In this document: one piece after another, positions 1-6,671 of the stretch | Layout: every line of letters begins with the position of its first letter | Numbering within the stretch: position 1 is the first letter of the stretch | NCBI GenBank assembly: GCA_964498785.1 | Contig: CAZCJL010000169.1 | Location: 1-11,575 of the forward strand | Direction of reading: 5' to 3' | Source: Mariaggregatimicrobium sp964498785 | GTDB lineage: Bacteria > Zhuqueibacterota > Zhuqueibacteria > Thermofontimicrobiales > Thiofontviventaceae | DNA length: 11,575 nucleotides | The notes under the pieces: model-generated | Databases searched by the model: none | Told to the model about the DNA's origin: nothing | The model's input: only the letters and a program-made list of their open reading frames with translations | Position numbers and translations under genes: made by a program

Positions 1-116
1 AGAGAATCCGAAAGCTTTGATGCACACCATCAATTATTGAATGGATACAAAATTATTGTAATCTTAACCATAATTTCCTAATATTCAGGATTTATTCCTC
101 ATAAAAATTTGAACAG
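1..116. other. window edge, no gene called
   Basis: No gene can be called here. On the plus strand two frames are open from the window edge: one stops with TAA at 79-81 and another with TGA at 38-40. Either could be the last codons of a plus-strand gene converging on the M23 peptidase, but 12 to 26 residues are too few to identify. The minus strand is broken by stops. Confidence 0.3.
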
Positions 117-154
117 AAATAAAAATCCCTCTGAATACTAAGTATTCAGAGGGA
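117..154 (-). terminator. Rho-independent terminator of the M23 peptidase gene
   Basis: A perfect 13-bp inverted repeat (126-138 pairing with 142-154) encloses a 3-nt loop. Read on the minus strand, the stem ends in CAGAGGGA and is followed by TTTTTATTT (125-117), the classic intrinsic terminator layout. It begins about 53 nt past the peptidase stop codon. On the plus strand the stem is followed by A residues, so it should act mainly on minus-strand transcripts. Confidence 0.92.
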
Positions 155-206
155 AAAACTTGCTCACCTGTATTAAATTAATGAGGATATTAAGAGGTTT
201 TCAATC

Positions 207-1130
207 CTACTCCAAAATATATCTAACGGGATCAACTTGCGTTGCAGCAACGATTACTTCATAGTGCAGATGAGGACCGGTTGCTCTGCCACTCTGCCCT
301 ACAGTGCCAATTTTATCCCAACGATTCACTTTTTGACCCACTCTGACTAATATTTTAGAGAGGTGCGCGTATCGGGTCTTAATTCCGTTACCGTGGTCAA
401 CTACAACCTCTCTTCCGTACCCTCTGTTTGGTGTATATCTATTTCTAACTAAACTAACAACACCTGCCGCTGATGCATAGACAGGTGTTCCTTCTTGTGC
501 CGCAATATCAATACCTTTATGCATCCTAATTCTTTCAATAAAAGGATCAAGACGCATCCCAAAAGGATCGGTAACTCTTCCGCCGCGAACAGGGCGAATA
601 GAAGGAGTATGTCTTAATTTTTGCTTGTCCTTCTGAATTTTTTTCTCAATTTCATCTTTACTTTCAAGAAGTAATAAAATTCTTCTCTCTAACTGATCGA
701 TGATGGTTCGAGTGCCGGAAATATCCTTGCTGGTCTCTTTTGGAAAATCAGCGAATCCATCGGAATAACTAAATGCTGTTCCTCCAACTCCGACCCCTCT
801 CATATCCTTATCAATTTTATCGAGTCCAGCAATCATACGTTCCTGATCATCATTTTCCTCCAATGACTCCATTTTTGTCTGAACTGTCGCTACTTTAGTT
901 TTCATATCTTCAAGTTGGCTCTGCAGGTTTGTATTCAATTTATTTAATGAATTCACCCGAAAATCTTGATAATAATCGGTTAACAAACCGATAACTGAAC
1001 CAACCAAAATGAAAATAAAGAGCATAAACACTGATAAGATAAGAAATAACCTTTTCCAGCTTAGCTCGAAGTATCTTATCCCCGATCCTCTAAGAGAGAA
1101 GTAAATCAACTTAATTCTTTTATCCCGCAT
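207..1130 (-). CDS. membrane-anchored M23 (LytM-type) peptidoglycan endopeptidase
   Basis: This 307-residue protein is predicted to cut peptide cross-links of peptidoglycan in the periplasm. The N-terminal ~27 residues are basic. One hydrophobic segment at about 28-51 should anchor it with the rest outside. Regions 60-95 and 142-172 are Glu/Lys/Leu-rich and look like coiled coil, as in EnvC/NlpD-like and other M23 proteins. The catalytic domain fills about 180-307 and is intact: HxxxD with H204 and D208, H256 in YAHLS, and HLH with H287 and H289. By analogy with LytM, H204, D208 and H289 bind zinc, and H256 and H287 are catalytic. An active enzyme is therefore expected, rather than an inactive EnvC-type activator. 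The ATG is preceded by GAGGAG (1137-1142) with a 6-nt spacer. The gene is transcribed alone, with its own promoter and terminator. Whether it serves division, growth or sporulation-like processes cannot be read from the sequence. Confidence 0.93.
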   Translation of the reverse strand: MRDKRIKLIYFSLRGSGIRYFELSWKRLFLILSVFMLFIFILVGSVIGLLTDYYQDFRVNSLNKLNTNLQSQLEDMKTKVATVQTKMESLEENDDQERMIAGLDKIDKDMRGVGVGGTAFSYSDGFADFPKETSKDISGTRTIIDQLERRILLLLESKDEIEKKIQKDKQKLRHTPSIRPVRGGRVTDPFGMRLDPFIERIRMHKGIDIAAQEGTPVYASAAGVVSLVRNRYTPNRGYGREVVVDHGNGIKTRYAHLSKILVRVGQKVNRWDKIGTVGQSGRATGPHLHYEVIVAATQVDPVRYILE

Positions 1131-1232
1131 ATCAATCTCCTCATTTTTTTAATAGAGGCGACCTTACACCAAAGGGAGCAACGACATATCCTCTCTTCAG
1201 GCAGGAAATCTACCGGTGAGCAAATTTGGGCA
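1131..1232 (-). promoter_or_regulatory. structured 5' leader of the M23 peptidase gene
   Basis: The leader is roughly 100 nt between the predicted transcription start and the ATG. It is richer in G and C than the surrounding spacer. On the minus strand it can form a hairpin (1210-1214 with 1200-1204, one G-U pair, 5-nt loop). It can also form a 5-bp outer stem (1190-1194 with 1154-1158) enclosing a smaller hairpin (1172-1175 with 1162-1165). A tiny ORF, MSLLPLV then stop, starts at an ATG just after AGAGAGGAT, and another (MLPKFAHR) starts at the very 5' end. I could not match it to a known riboswitch consensus. The stems are short, so the structure itself is tentative. Confidence 0.4.
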
Positions 1233-1238
1233 ACATAA

Positions 1239-1267
1239 AATATAACAATAATTTCAAACTTTGTCAA
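1239..1267 (-). promoter_or_regulatory. sigma-70-type promoter of the M23 peptidase gene
   Basis: On the minus strand a perfect -35 box TTGACA (1262-1267) is separated by exactly 17 nt from TATATT (1239-1244). Transcription should start near 1231-1233. The promoter points at the peptidase gene and has no competing gene nearby. Confidence 0.85.
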
Positions 1268-1480
1268 GAAAAAAATTAAATTTTTGTAAAACCAATTTTT
1301 AACTCTGAGAGATTCTCTTTTTGCCTCAATCGTTGCAACTTATGATTATTTAACTGAAATACTATACATTCATCATCTTAATATCTCGAAAAAAAAAATC
1401 TTACTTTTTAAACTATCTCAAATATCGTACACTTTTTTAAAATTTTAAGATGATTTAATTTCGTAATTGTAGTTAAGCAA
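1268..1480. other. AT-rich spacer with no recognisable gene
   Basis: This is the rest of the 350-nt gap between the peptidase start and the stop of the corrinoid activator gene. It is strongly AT-rich with runs of A and T, including ten A residues near 1390-1399. I see no open frame worth calling, no RNA gene and no clean terminator for the activator gene. Only weak AT-rich inverted repeats are present. Confidence 0.5.
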
Positions 1481-3328
1481 TTAAAAAAACATCGCTTCTG
1501 TAAATTCTTTCTGAAAATCTTTCCGTTTAGATAATTCAATATAGTGTGTAAAGTTTATAATCTTCCGTGCTTCCTGGCGAGCGTTTTCTGATAATAAATA
1601 TTTTTTTGCCCCGCTGCTGGCAGCATTCCCTACAAAATTTATATGATCGACCGGAATATTTTGGGGGATCAGACCAATTAATTGGGCGTTGTATTTATTA
1701 ATGAAGCTCCCAAAGGCGCCAGCAATCAAAACTTCTTCAATTTGTTCTCTGGTTATTTTTAATTCATTTAATAAAATATTTATTCCGGCTGCCATTGCTG
1801 CCTTAGCTAACTGCAATTCTCTGATATCTTTCTGCGTAATTATTATCGCTTCGTCGCCTGCACATTCAGCAACCGGCACAACAATAAATCCTGTCCCGTT
1901 ATCGTTCTCAACAATTCTATCCGGATACCATTTTCCTTCACTCTCACTTGCCCTTATAATTTTACCCGATTTGTCGATGATTCCAAATTTTATCATTTCA
2001 GCAAGCAAGTCAATCAACCCGGTACCACATATTCCTCTGGGTTCAGCATCTCCAATAATATTGTAAAAAATTCCATCTTCATCAAATATTACTTTCTCGA
2101 TAGCACCTGTCGTCGCACGCATACCACAACTTATATGCCCTCCTTCAAATGCCGGACCTGCGGCTGCCGAACAACACACCAATTTTTGTTTGGAACCAAG
2201 TAAGATTTCACCATTTGTACCGATATCAATCCCTAGTGTGACTTTATCTGTTTTATGTAAATTGGAAGCTAAAATAAAACCGGAGATATCTCCCCCGATA
2301 TAGCCCGAGATATTTGGCAAAATCATGACCGGCATATTTGGCAGCAATGTTAACCCCAGTTCTTCTGCGGTAAATGTTTGTGGCTCCAAAAACGTTGGTA
2401 TATAAGGAGCTTCCCCAATGTATTGAGGGTTTGCCCCAATAAAAATATGGTTCATAATTGTATTTCCGGCAAGTGTCATCTCATAAATTTCGCGAAAACT
2501 GACGCCGGCTTCTTCAGTTAATTCTTCAATTATTTCGTTAAGCGTTTCTACTACCATTTTTTGAAGTTTGCTTAAACCTCCTGCCTCAGTTGCAGAATAA
2601 TTTACCCTGGCAATCACGTCCGCGCCATGTATGCTTTGTGGATTTGTCCGGGAACTGACCGCAAGATTGTTTCCGGTTTTCAAGTCAACCAGGCTTCCGG
2701 CAATGGTGGTTGTTCCCAAATCAAAAGCCAGGCCATATAGTCGCTCTGTAGTTTCTCCGGGCTCAAGATTAATCAATCGATTTTTTGATAAAACAAATGT
2801 AATTTTATAATTATTTTTCCTGAGAAAGGTCGATAAATTTTGTAGTATAAATAGGGGGATACTGAATAAAATATTTTCCGGATTATTAAATAAGTAATTT
2901 TTCAGGTTATTCAAATCATCAATGGGATGATCGATATTTGCCGGCTCTATCTCAACATATACTTTTTTTAAATGGTCATCTATCTCAAATCTCTCAATAA
3001 TCCCATCTGTTAAAAATTTAAAATTCGCGTCTGTTATGCTTTCCGTAATTTCAACTTCAAGTTCACTCTCTATAAGCACCTCACAAGCCAGATGAATATT
3101 TTTTTCTTTTTCCTTTGCAGTCAGATAAATTTCTTCATTTATTGAATAGGATATATCTTTATTTAAAATTCTGATTTTACATTTTCCACACTTTCCTTTA
3201 CCTCCACACACTGACGGAAGAATGATTTCAGCTTTTTCTGCGGCTTCAAGTAGAGTTGTATTTTTTGCTACACTTACTATTGCATCGGAAGGTTTGAAAA
3301 CAACAACGATTTTCTCTGGCTCTGTCAA
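1481..3328 (-). CDS. [2Fe-2S]/ASKHA reductive activator of corrinoid protein (RACE, DUF4445 family)
   Basis: This 615-residue protein has the architecture of RamA/RACo-type activators, which use a low-potential electron and ATP to return Co(II) corrinoid to Co(I). The N-terminal ferredoxin domain (about 7-95) carries C41, C47, C50 and C82 in the plant-type CX5CX2C...C pattern. A linker domain of lower conservation follows (about 96-195). The ASKHA ATPase-like part has FDLGTTT at 202-208, GADVIARV at 235-242, LAGNTIMNH at 286-294, IDIGTNGE at 367-374, AAGPAFEGGHI at 389-399 and VLIAGAFGSFI at 533-543. All family landmarks are present, and the length is typical. The start is TTG, backed by GAGG at 3336-3339. 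The gene lies 9 nt after a homocysteine methyltransferase in the same frame, so its client is probably the corrinoid protein used for methionine synthesis. That client link is inference, since no corrinoid protein is in the window. Confidence 0.88.
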   Translation of the reverse strand: MTEPEKIVVVFKPSDAIVSVAKNTTLLEAAEKAEIILPSVCGGKGKCGKCKIRILNKDISYSINEEIYLTAKEKEKNIHLACEVLIESELEVEITESITDANFKFLTDGIIERFEIDDHLKKVYVEIEPANIDHPIDDLNNLKNYLFNNPENILFSIPLFILQNLSTFLRKNNYKITFVLSKNRLINLEPGETTERLYGLAFDLGTTTIAGSLVDLKTGNNLAVSSRTNPQSIHGADVIARVNYSATEAGGLSKLQKMVVETLNEIIEELTEEAGVSFREIYEMTLAGNTIMNHIFIGANPQYIGEAPYIPTFLEPQTFTAEELGLTLLPNMPVMILPNISGYIGGDISGFILASNLHKTDKVTLGIDIGTNGEILLGSKQKLVCCSAAAGPAFEGGHISCGMRATTGAIEKVIFDEDGIFYNIIGDAEPRGICGTGLIDLLAEMIKFGIIDKSGKIIRASESEGKWYPDRIVENDNGTGFIVVPVAECAGDEAIIITQKDIRELQLAKAAMAAGINILLNELKITREQIEEVLIAGAFGSFINKYNAQLIGLIPQNIPVDHINFVGNAASSGAKKYLLSENARQEARKIINFTHYIELSKRKDFQKEFTEAMFF

Positions 3329-3335
3329 ATTAAGA

Positions 3336-3339
3336 CCTC
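3336..3339 (-). promoter_or_regulatory. ribosome binding site deciding the TTG start of the corrinoid activator
   Basis: GAGG overlaps the TGA stop of the upstream methyltransferase gene and lies 7 nt before a TTG codon. There is no ATG at the expected N-terminus of the ferredoxin domain, so this site supports TTG at 3326-3328. It also suggests translational coupling between the two genes. Confidence 0.7.
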
Positions 3340-4234
3340 AATCCAAGTTCATATTCAATGTTTTTATTTGTTCAGCCATAGCTTTAATATAATCCGGAGT
3401 TGTTCCACAACAGCCACCAATAATTTGGGCGCCGCTTTGAATAAGATCCGGCACATAACTGGCCATGGCATCCGGTTTCTGGTCGAAAATCGTCCGGTCG
3501 CCTTCCAGACGCGGTAAGCCAGCATTGGGATGCGCAATTAATGGTTTTAGCGTATATCTTCTGATTTCTGTAATGATTTCAATGACCTGTTCAATCCCAT
3601 TCCCGCAATTCGTTCCGAATACTGAAACGCCAGCCTCAGATAAAACATCCACTGAACGCTTAATATCAACCCCCATCATTGTTCGATAGCCCTGCTTCCC
3701 TTTTTCAAATGTCATTGTCACCATTATGGGTAACGATGTAACCTGTTGCGCGGCTTTTACTGCTATTAAGGCCTCGCCAATATCCGACATCGTTTCAATG
3801 AGAATTGCATCTGCACCTCCTTCCGCCTGTCCGCTAATTTGCTCGCAGAATGCATCCAACATTTCATTTTCACTCACTTGTCCCAACGGCTGCAAAAATT
3901 TACCTGTCGGGCCTACTGAGGCGGCTACATAGACGTTATCACCAGCCGCCTGTTTTGAAATCATAACTCCCTGCGTGTTAATTTCTTTCGTTTTATCGCG
4001 CAAACCATAATTATCAAGTTTGTACGGGGAAGCTCCAAACGTATTCGTTAAAATTATTTGAGACCCGGCGGAAATATATGCCGCGGCAACTTGTGCTACG
4101 AAATCAGGTCGTGTCAAATTCCATAGTTCCGGACAAGCGCCTGATTCAAGTCCCCGATCCTGAAGCATTGTTCCCCATGCACCGTCCGAAAGCAATATCC
4201 GCCCGGATCTTAAATATGATAAAATTGATTCCAT
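3338..4234 (-). CDS. homocysteine S-methyltransferase (stand-alone N-terminal MetH/BHMT-like domain)
   Basis: This 298-residue TIM-barrel protein of the S-methyl-trans family transfers a methyl group to homocysteine, giving methionine. The N-terminal block DGAWGTMLQDRG (17-28) and TNTFGAS (63-69) are typical of the homocysteine-binding half of cobalamin-dependent enzymes. The three zinc-binding cysteines are present: C210 in GTNCGNG, and C275 and C276 in GGCCGTTP. The protein ends right after this domain. It has no folate-binding, cobalamin-binding or reactivation module, so it is not a full MetH. The following gene, 9 nt away, encodes a corrinoid activator. That favours a methylated corrinoid protein as methyl donor, made elsewhere in the genome. 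Alternatives are direct use of betaine or S-methylmethionine (BHMT/MmuM-like), which sequence alone does not exclude. The start is ATG with no clear Shine-Dalgarno sequence. Confidence 0.87.
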   Translation of the reverse strand: MESILSYLRSGRILLSDGAWGTMLQDRGLESGACPELWNLTRPDFVAQVAAAYISAGSQIILTNTFGASPYKLDNYGLRDKTKEINTQGVMISKQAAGDNVYVAASVGPTGKFLQPLGQVSENEMLDAFCEQISGQAEGGADAILIETMSDIGEALIAVKAAQQVTSLPIMVTMTFEKGKQGYRTMMGVDIKRSVDVLSEAGVSVFGTNCGNGIEQVIEIITEIRRYTLKPLIAHPNAGLPRLEGDRTIFDQKPDAMASYVPDLIQSGAQIIGGCCGTTPDYIKAMAEQIKTLNMNLD

Positions 4235-4266
4235 TTAAATAATCTAACCATTGTGTATAAAAATCT

Positions 4267-4307
4267 AAAACTTCCTTACGGAGTATGGTTACCGGTACGG
4301 AAGTTTT
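4267..4307 (-). terminator. terminator or attenuator hairpin in the leader of the methionine genes
   Basis: The arms 4267-4275 (AAAACTTCC) and 4299-4307 (GGAAGTTTT) pair perfectly over 9 bp, with a further TAC/GTA helix inside after one mismatch. On the minus strand the hairpin ends in GGAAGTTTT and is followed by AGATTTTTAT. It lies 32 nt upstream of the homocysteine methyltransferase ATG and about 200 nt after the pyrE stop. It could end the kinase-pyrF-pyrE transcript, act as an attenuator for the methionine genes, or both. On the plus strand it also has a good T tract, but no plus-strand gene feeds it. Confidence 0.7.
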
Positions 4308-4373
4308 TATTTTCTTTTTGTTCACAGCTACTGCTGCAATATTTCCGATGGTACTTGATTTTCAATTACTTAC

Positions 4374-4402
4374 AAAATAACATTAAATATTTTTATAATC
4401 AA
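4374..4402 (-). promoter_or_regulatory. candidate promoter of the homocysteine methyltransferase/activator operon
   Basis: TTGATT (4397-4402) is spaced 17 nt from TATTTT (4374-4379) on the minus strand. Transcription would begin near 4366, giving a leader of about 130 nt. That leader contains a small hairpin (4333-4337 with 4324-4328) and the terminator-type hairpin at 4267-4307. The boxes are good but not perfect matches in a very AT-rich stretch. Confidence 0.5.
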
Positions 4403-4508
4403 GGAAAAATTCTTTTTTTTTATATTAATTCGATCCAGTATTTTTTATAAAAGATTAATCCTTTTATATTGCCTGTTACCAGAGCAAATACAATGATATT
4501 CGATCAAG

Positions 4509-5081
4509 CTAATTTTTTCGGCTTCCCGGTTTAGTTAATGCTAATCCTTTTTTACAAAGAGGACAATCATTCGGTGGATACGTAATCACATCCATTTTTA
4601 ATAATGAAAACTTATTTACAGGAAATTTTGTTCGCCCCATGCTGCGATCGACTAAAAATCCAATACCTTTCAAATTCGCTCCGCTCTCCTGAACCAATGT
4701 TACGATCTCCTCGACCGATCCACCAGTGGTCACTACATCTTCAACGATTAGCGTATTATCATCCGGTTTAATAGAAAAACCGCGACGGAGCGTCATTTTA
4801 CCGTCTTCACGTTCTGCAAATATTGCTCTTGCATTAATTAAGCGGGCAACTTCTTGTGCGACAACAATGCCGCCAACTGCAGGAGCAATAACTACCGAAA
4901 TTTTATCTGTCATATAGTGACATGCGATTTCCCAACATAATTTTTGCGCCTGCATCGGATATTGCAGCACCCGGGCGCATTGAAAATAGTGCGGGCTATG
5001 AAGACCTGACGTCAATTTAAAATGCCCTTCCAGTAACGCTCCGCTATCTTTAAAAATTTTCAACACTTCTTGTTGTGTCAC
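4509..5081 (-). CDS. pyrE: orotate phosphoribosyltransferase
   Basis: The enzyme joins orotate and PRPP to form orotidine 5'-phosphate, the fifth step of UMP synthesis, in the cytoplasm. The 190-residue protein has FKLTSGLHSPHYFQ (21-34), FAERE (88-92) with following basic residues, and the PRPP-binding loop IVEDVVTTGGS (112-122). The C-terminus carries CPLC (C173, C176) followed by KPGSR, a tail seen in one PyrE subgroup; a metal site there is possible but unproven. The start is GTG at 5079-5081, supported by GGGGAG (5089-5094) with a 7-nt spacer. It begins 23 nt after the pyrF stop, so it is the last gene of the kinase-pyrF-pyrE operon. The product passes straight to PyrF. Confidence 0.95.
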   Translation of the reverse strand: MTQQEVLKIFKDSGALLEGHFKLTSGLHSPHYFQCARVLQYPMQAQKLCWEIACHYMTDKISVVIAPAVGGIVVAQEVARLINARAIFAEREDGKMTLRRGFSIKPDDNTLIVEDVVTTGGSVEEIVTLVQESGANLKGIGFLVDRSMGRTKFPVNKFSLLKMDVITYPPNDCPLCKKGLALTKPGSRKN

Positions 5082-5104
5082 TTTATCTCTCCCCGTGATT
5101 ATTG

Positions 5105-5911
5105 TTATTTAACATCGTTTATAGCGTCTCGTAATTCCTTCGATTTTTGAGCTGCAAGGTCTGCAAAATCTTTATTTTTTGAACCGTAAATAATTCCACG
5201 GCTTGAATTAAAAATTGCGGCGGTATTTATTTTGTTCAAAGAATAGCGAACAGATAATTCAAGGTCACCACCCTGAGCGCCAATTCCGGGAATCAGAAAT
5301 GGTAATTCAGGTGCAAGCTCCCGTACGTTCCTGATTTCATCAGGATGCGTGGCGCCAACAACCAGTCCGCAATTTTTTCTTTCATTCCATTGGTTCACTT
5401 TGCTGGCAACAACCGAATATAACGTTGTACCATTATTTTCAAAATATTGAAAATCAACTGCCCCCTTATTCGATGTAACGCACAAAATGAATGCGCCTTT
5501 TTCTTCATCCTCGATGAACGGAATCACAGCATCGTGTCCCAAATATGGATTTACAGTAATACAATCAAAATGCATTTCCTTAAAAAACGCCCGGGCATAC
5601 ATTCTGGACGTATTTCCAATATCGCCTCGTTTTGCATCCGCAATTTTGACCACATCGTCCGGCAATATTTTGACCAGCCGTGCCAAAGATTTCCAGCCAG
5701 GAACTCCATACGATTCAAAAAATGCAGTATTAATTTTGAATGCAGCCGCGTATTCTGAAGTCGAATGAATTATTTCTTTACCGAATTCGAATAATGGATC
5801 ATCCATTTTCCTTATATGTTCGGGTACTTTATTCAAATCAATATCGAGCCCGACACAGACGTGAGTTTTCTTTTTATTACAAGTATCAATCAACGCGTCA
5901 TTAAATTTCAT
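5105..5911 (-). CDS. pyrF: orotidine 5'-phosphate decarboxylase, type 2
   Basis: The enzyme decarboxylates OMP to UMP, the last step of de novo pyrimidine synthesis. The 268-residue length, KINTAFFESYG (59-69) and the catalytic DAKRGDIGNT (92-101, with D92, K94 and D97) identify the longer type 2 form rather than the short E. coli-type enzyme. The phosphate-binding parts IPGIGAQGGD (207-216) and NSSRGI (235-240) are intact. The ATG overlaps the stop codon of the upstream lipid kinase gene as ATGA (5908-5911), and GGAG lies inside the kinase gene 11 nt upstream. Translation is therefore probably coupled to the kinase. The pyrE gene follows 23 nt later. Confidence 0.95.
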   Translation of the reverse strand: MKFNDALIDTCNKKKTHVCVGLDIDLNKVPEHIRKMDDPLFEFGKEIIHSTSEYAAAFKINTAFFESYGVPGWKSLARLVKILPDDVVKIADAKRGDIGNTSRMYARAFFKEMHFDCITVNPYLGHDAVIPFIEDEEKGAFILCVTSNKGAVDFQYFENNGTTLYSVVASKVNQWNERKNCGLVVGATHPDEIRNVRELAPELPFLIPGIGAQGGDLELSVRYSLNKINTAAIFNSSRGIIYGSKNKDFADLAAQKSKELRDAINDVK

Positions 5912-6576
5912 AAAAGTATTCTCTCCAAAAGAATGCCTAAAATTCCCAGGCTAATCGGAACTGTCAAATTATCCAAATTGCGTGGTGAAAATATTTCAAT
6001 CAACGCTCCGCCCACGGAAAAAAGGGCCGCCAATAAAAAGATAGCCGTATCAGTGGCCGGAAATTTTTGTATATATAAAAAAACAACACAAGATAAAAAA
6101 CCAAATACAACAAAAGCAGAAGTTCCGCCCAGACTTCTGTTTTTCCGTAATATTTTTATTGGCATTTTTTTCCCGATCACCGCTGCAAGACCATCACCCC
6201 ATGTCATTACCATCATACCGAGAAATGGCAACAGATAAAAATTAGGTTTAAGAAATGTGAATACAGTTAATACTGTTAGTGAAATGGAATAGTAAACTGT
6301 GCCCATATTTTCATCATCTAATTCCATTGCTTTAAAAATTTTATAGCGATAGGAAAGATAATTGATCAGAATAAAACTGGCTGGACCGATGATAGCATAT
6401 CGCCAATCATTGAAGTAGTAAAGCGCCAGAAACACCCAATTCCCAACTACTATATGAATAATTTTCCTGCTAAATTCGGGAGATATTTTAAATAAAACTT
6501 GAAACAGAGTCGCTACAATAATTGTTAAAAAAACAAAAGCATAGGACAGCAAAATTCCCACCACATTAGAATCCAA
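5908..6576 (-). CDS. SEC59/DGK1/VTE5-family integral membrane lipid or prenol kinase
   Basis: This 222-residue membrane protein belongs to the family of CTP-dependent dolichol, phytol and diacylglycerol kinases, which phosphorylate a lipid alcohol at the membrane. It shows about six hydrophobic segments. Family motifs are RKIIHIVVGNWVF (37-49), GTVYYSIS (92-99), TWGDGLAAVIGKK (125-137) and the C-terminal GGALIEIFSPRNLDNLTVP (189-207). The frame is open further upstream to an ATG at 6675, but I chose TTG at 6574-6576. That codon has GGGAGG at 6585-6590 with an 8-nt spacer, and the extra 33 residues would be translated from the promoter and hairpin region. It heads an operon with pyrF, overlapping it by ATGA. 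The substrate is unknown. Polyprenol or phytol salvage, or diacylglycerol phosphorylation, are the natural candidates. Confidence 0.82.
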   Translation of the reverse strand: MDSNVVGILLSYAFVFLTIIVATLFQVLFKISPEFSRKIIHIVVGNWVFLALYYFNDWRYAIIGPASFILINYLSYRYKIFKAMELDDENMGTVYYSISLTVLTVFTFLKPNFYLLPFLGMMVMTWGDGLAAVIGKKMPIKILRKNRSLGGTSAFVVFGFLSCVVFLYIQKFPATDTAIFLLAALFSVGGALIEIFSPRNLDNLTVPISLGILGILLERILL

Positions 6577-6584
6577 CCTCTTTT

Positions 6585-6590
6585 CCTCCC
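6585..6590 (-). promoter_or_regulatory. ribosome binding site deciding the TTG start of the lipid kinase
   Basis: GGGAGG on the minus strand stands 8 nt before TTG (6574-6576). It is the best Shine-Dalgarno sequence near the N-terminus of this gene. It favours a 222-residue product over the 255-residue reading from the upstream ATG. Confidence 0.75.
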
Positions 6591-6599
6591 TAAATAATG

Positions 6600-6623
6600 A
6601 AAAACCACCGGGAAATTGGTGGT
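6600..6623 (-). promoter_or_regulatory. hairpin in the leader of the kinase-pyrF-pyrE operon
   Basis: ACCACC and GGTGGT (6618-6623 with 6604-6609) form a 6-bp stem with an 8-nt loop. On the minus strand it is followed by TTTT (6603-6600). It lies about 10 nt before the ribosome binding site of the first gene. It could be a weak terminator/attenuator, a protein-binding RNA hairpin, or the terminator for the upstream glycosyltransferase gene. The T tract is short, so the strength is uncertain. Confidence 0.45.
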
Positions 6624-6641
6624 CGTCATGCAAATTAATTG

Positions 6642-6671
6642 ATAATTTAATAAATAATATTAAAATGTCAA
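6642..6671 (-). promoter_or_regulatory. candidate promoter of the kinase-pyrF-pyrE operon
   Basis: A perfect TTGACA (6666-6671) is followed after 18 nt by AATTAT (6642-6647), a 4-of-6 match to the -10 consensus. Transcription would begin near 6635, giving a leader of about 60 nt with the ACCACC/GGTGGT hairpin. The -35 box overlaps the start codon of the doubtful plus-strand ORF at 6665. Confidence 0.5.

Noticed and set aside
160..1223. TTGCTCACC at 160-168 and its inverted copy at 1215-1223 flanking the M23 gene
   Set aside because: Nine bases with no extended similarity and no mobile-element features; a chance repeat is sufficient.
1198..1231. Plus-strand string GGCAGGAAATCTACCGG resembling part of the FMN riboswitch core
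   Set aside because: Only a short piece matches, the other RFN segments are absent, no plus-strand riboflavin gene follows, and a strong promoter reads this region on the minus strand.
1689..2066. 125-codon plus-strand frame inside the corrinoid activator gene
   Set aside because: Antisense to conserved ASKHA motifs, with shadow-like Ser/Ala/Ile/Pro composition.
4446..4468. AT-rich inverted repeat TATAAAAG/CTTTTATA after pyrE
   Set aside because: On the minus strand it is followed by A residues rather than T, so it is not an intrinsic terminator, and such repeats are expected in very AT-rich sequence.
5447..5768. Plus-strand frames of about 90-100 codons inside pyrF
   Set aside because: They are antisense shadows of a well-conserved pyrF with intact active-site motifs, and they have no ribosome binding site.
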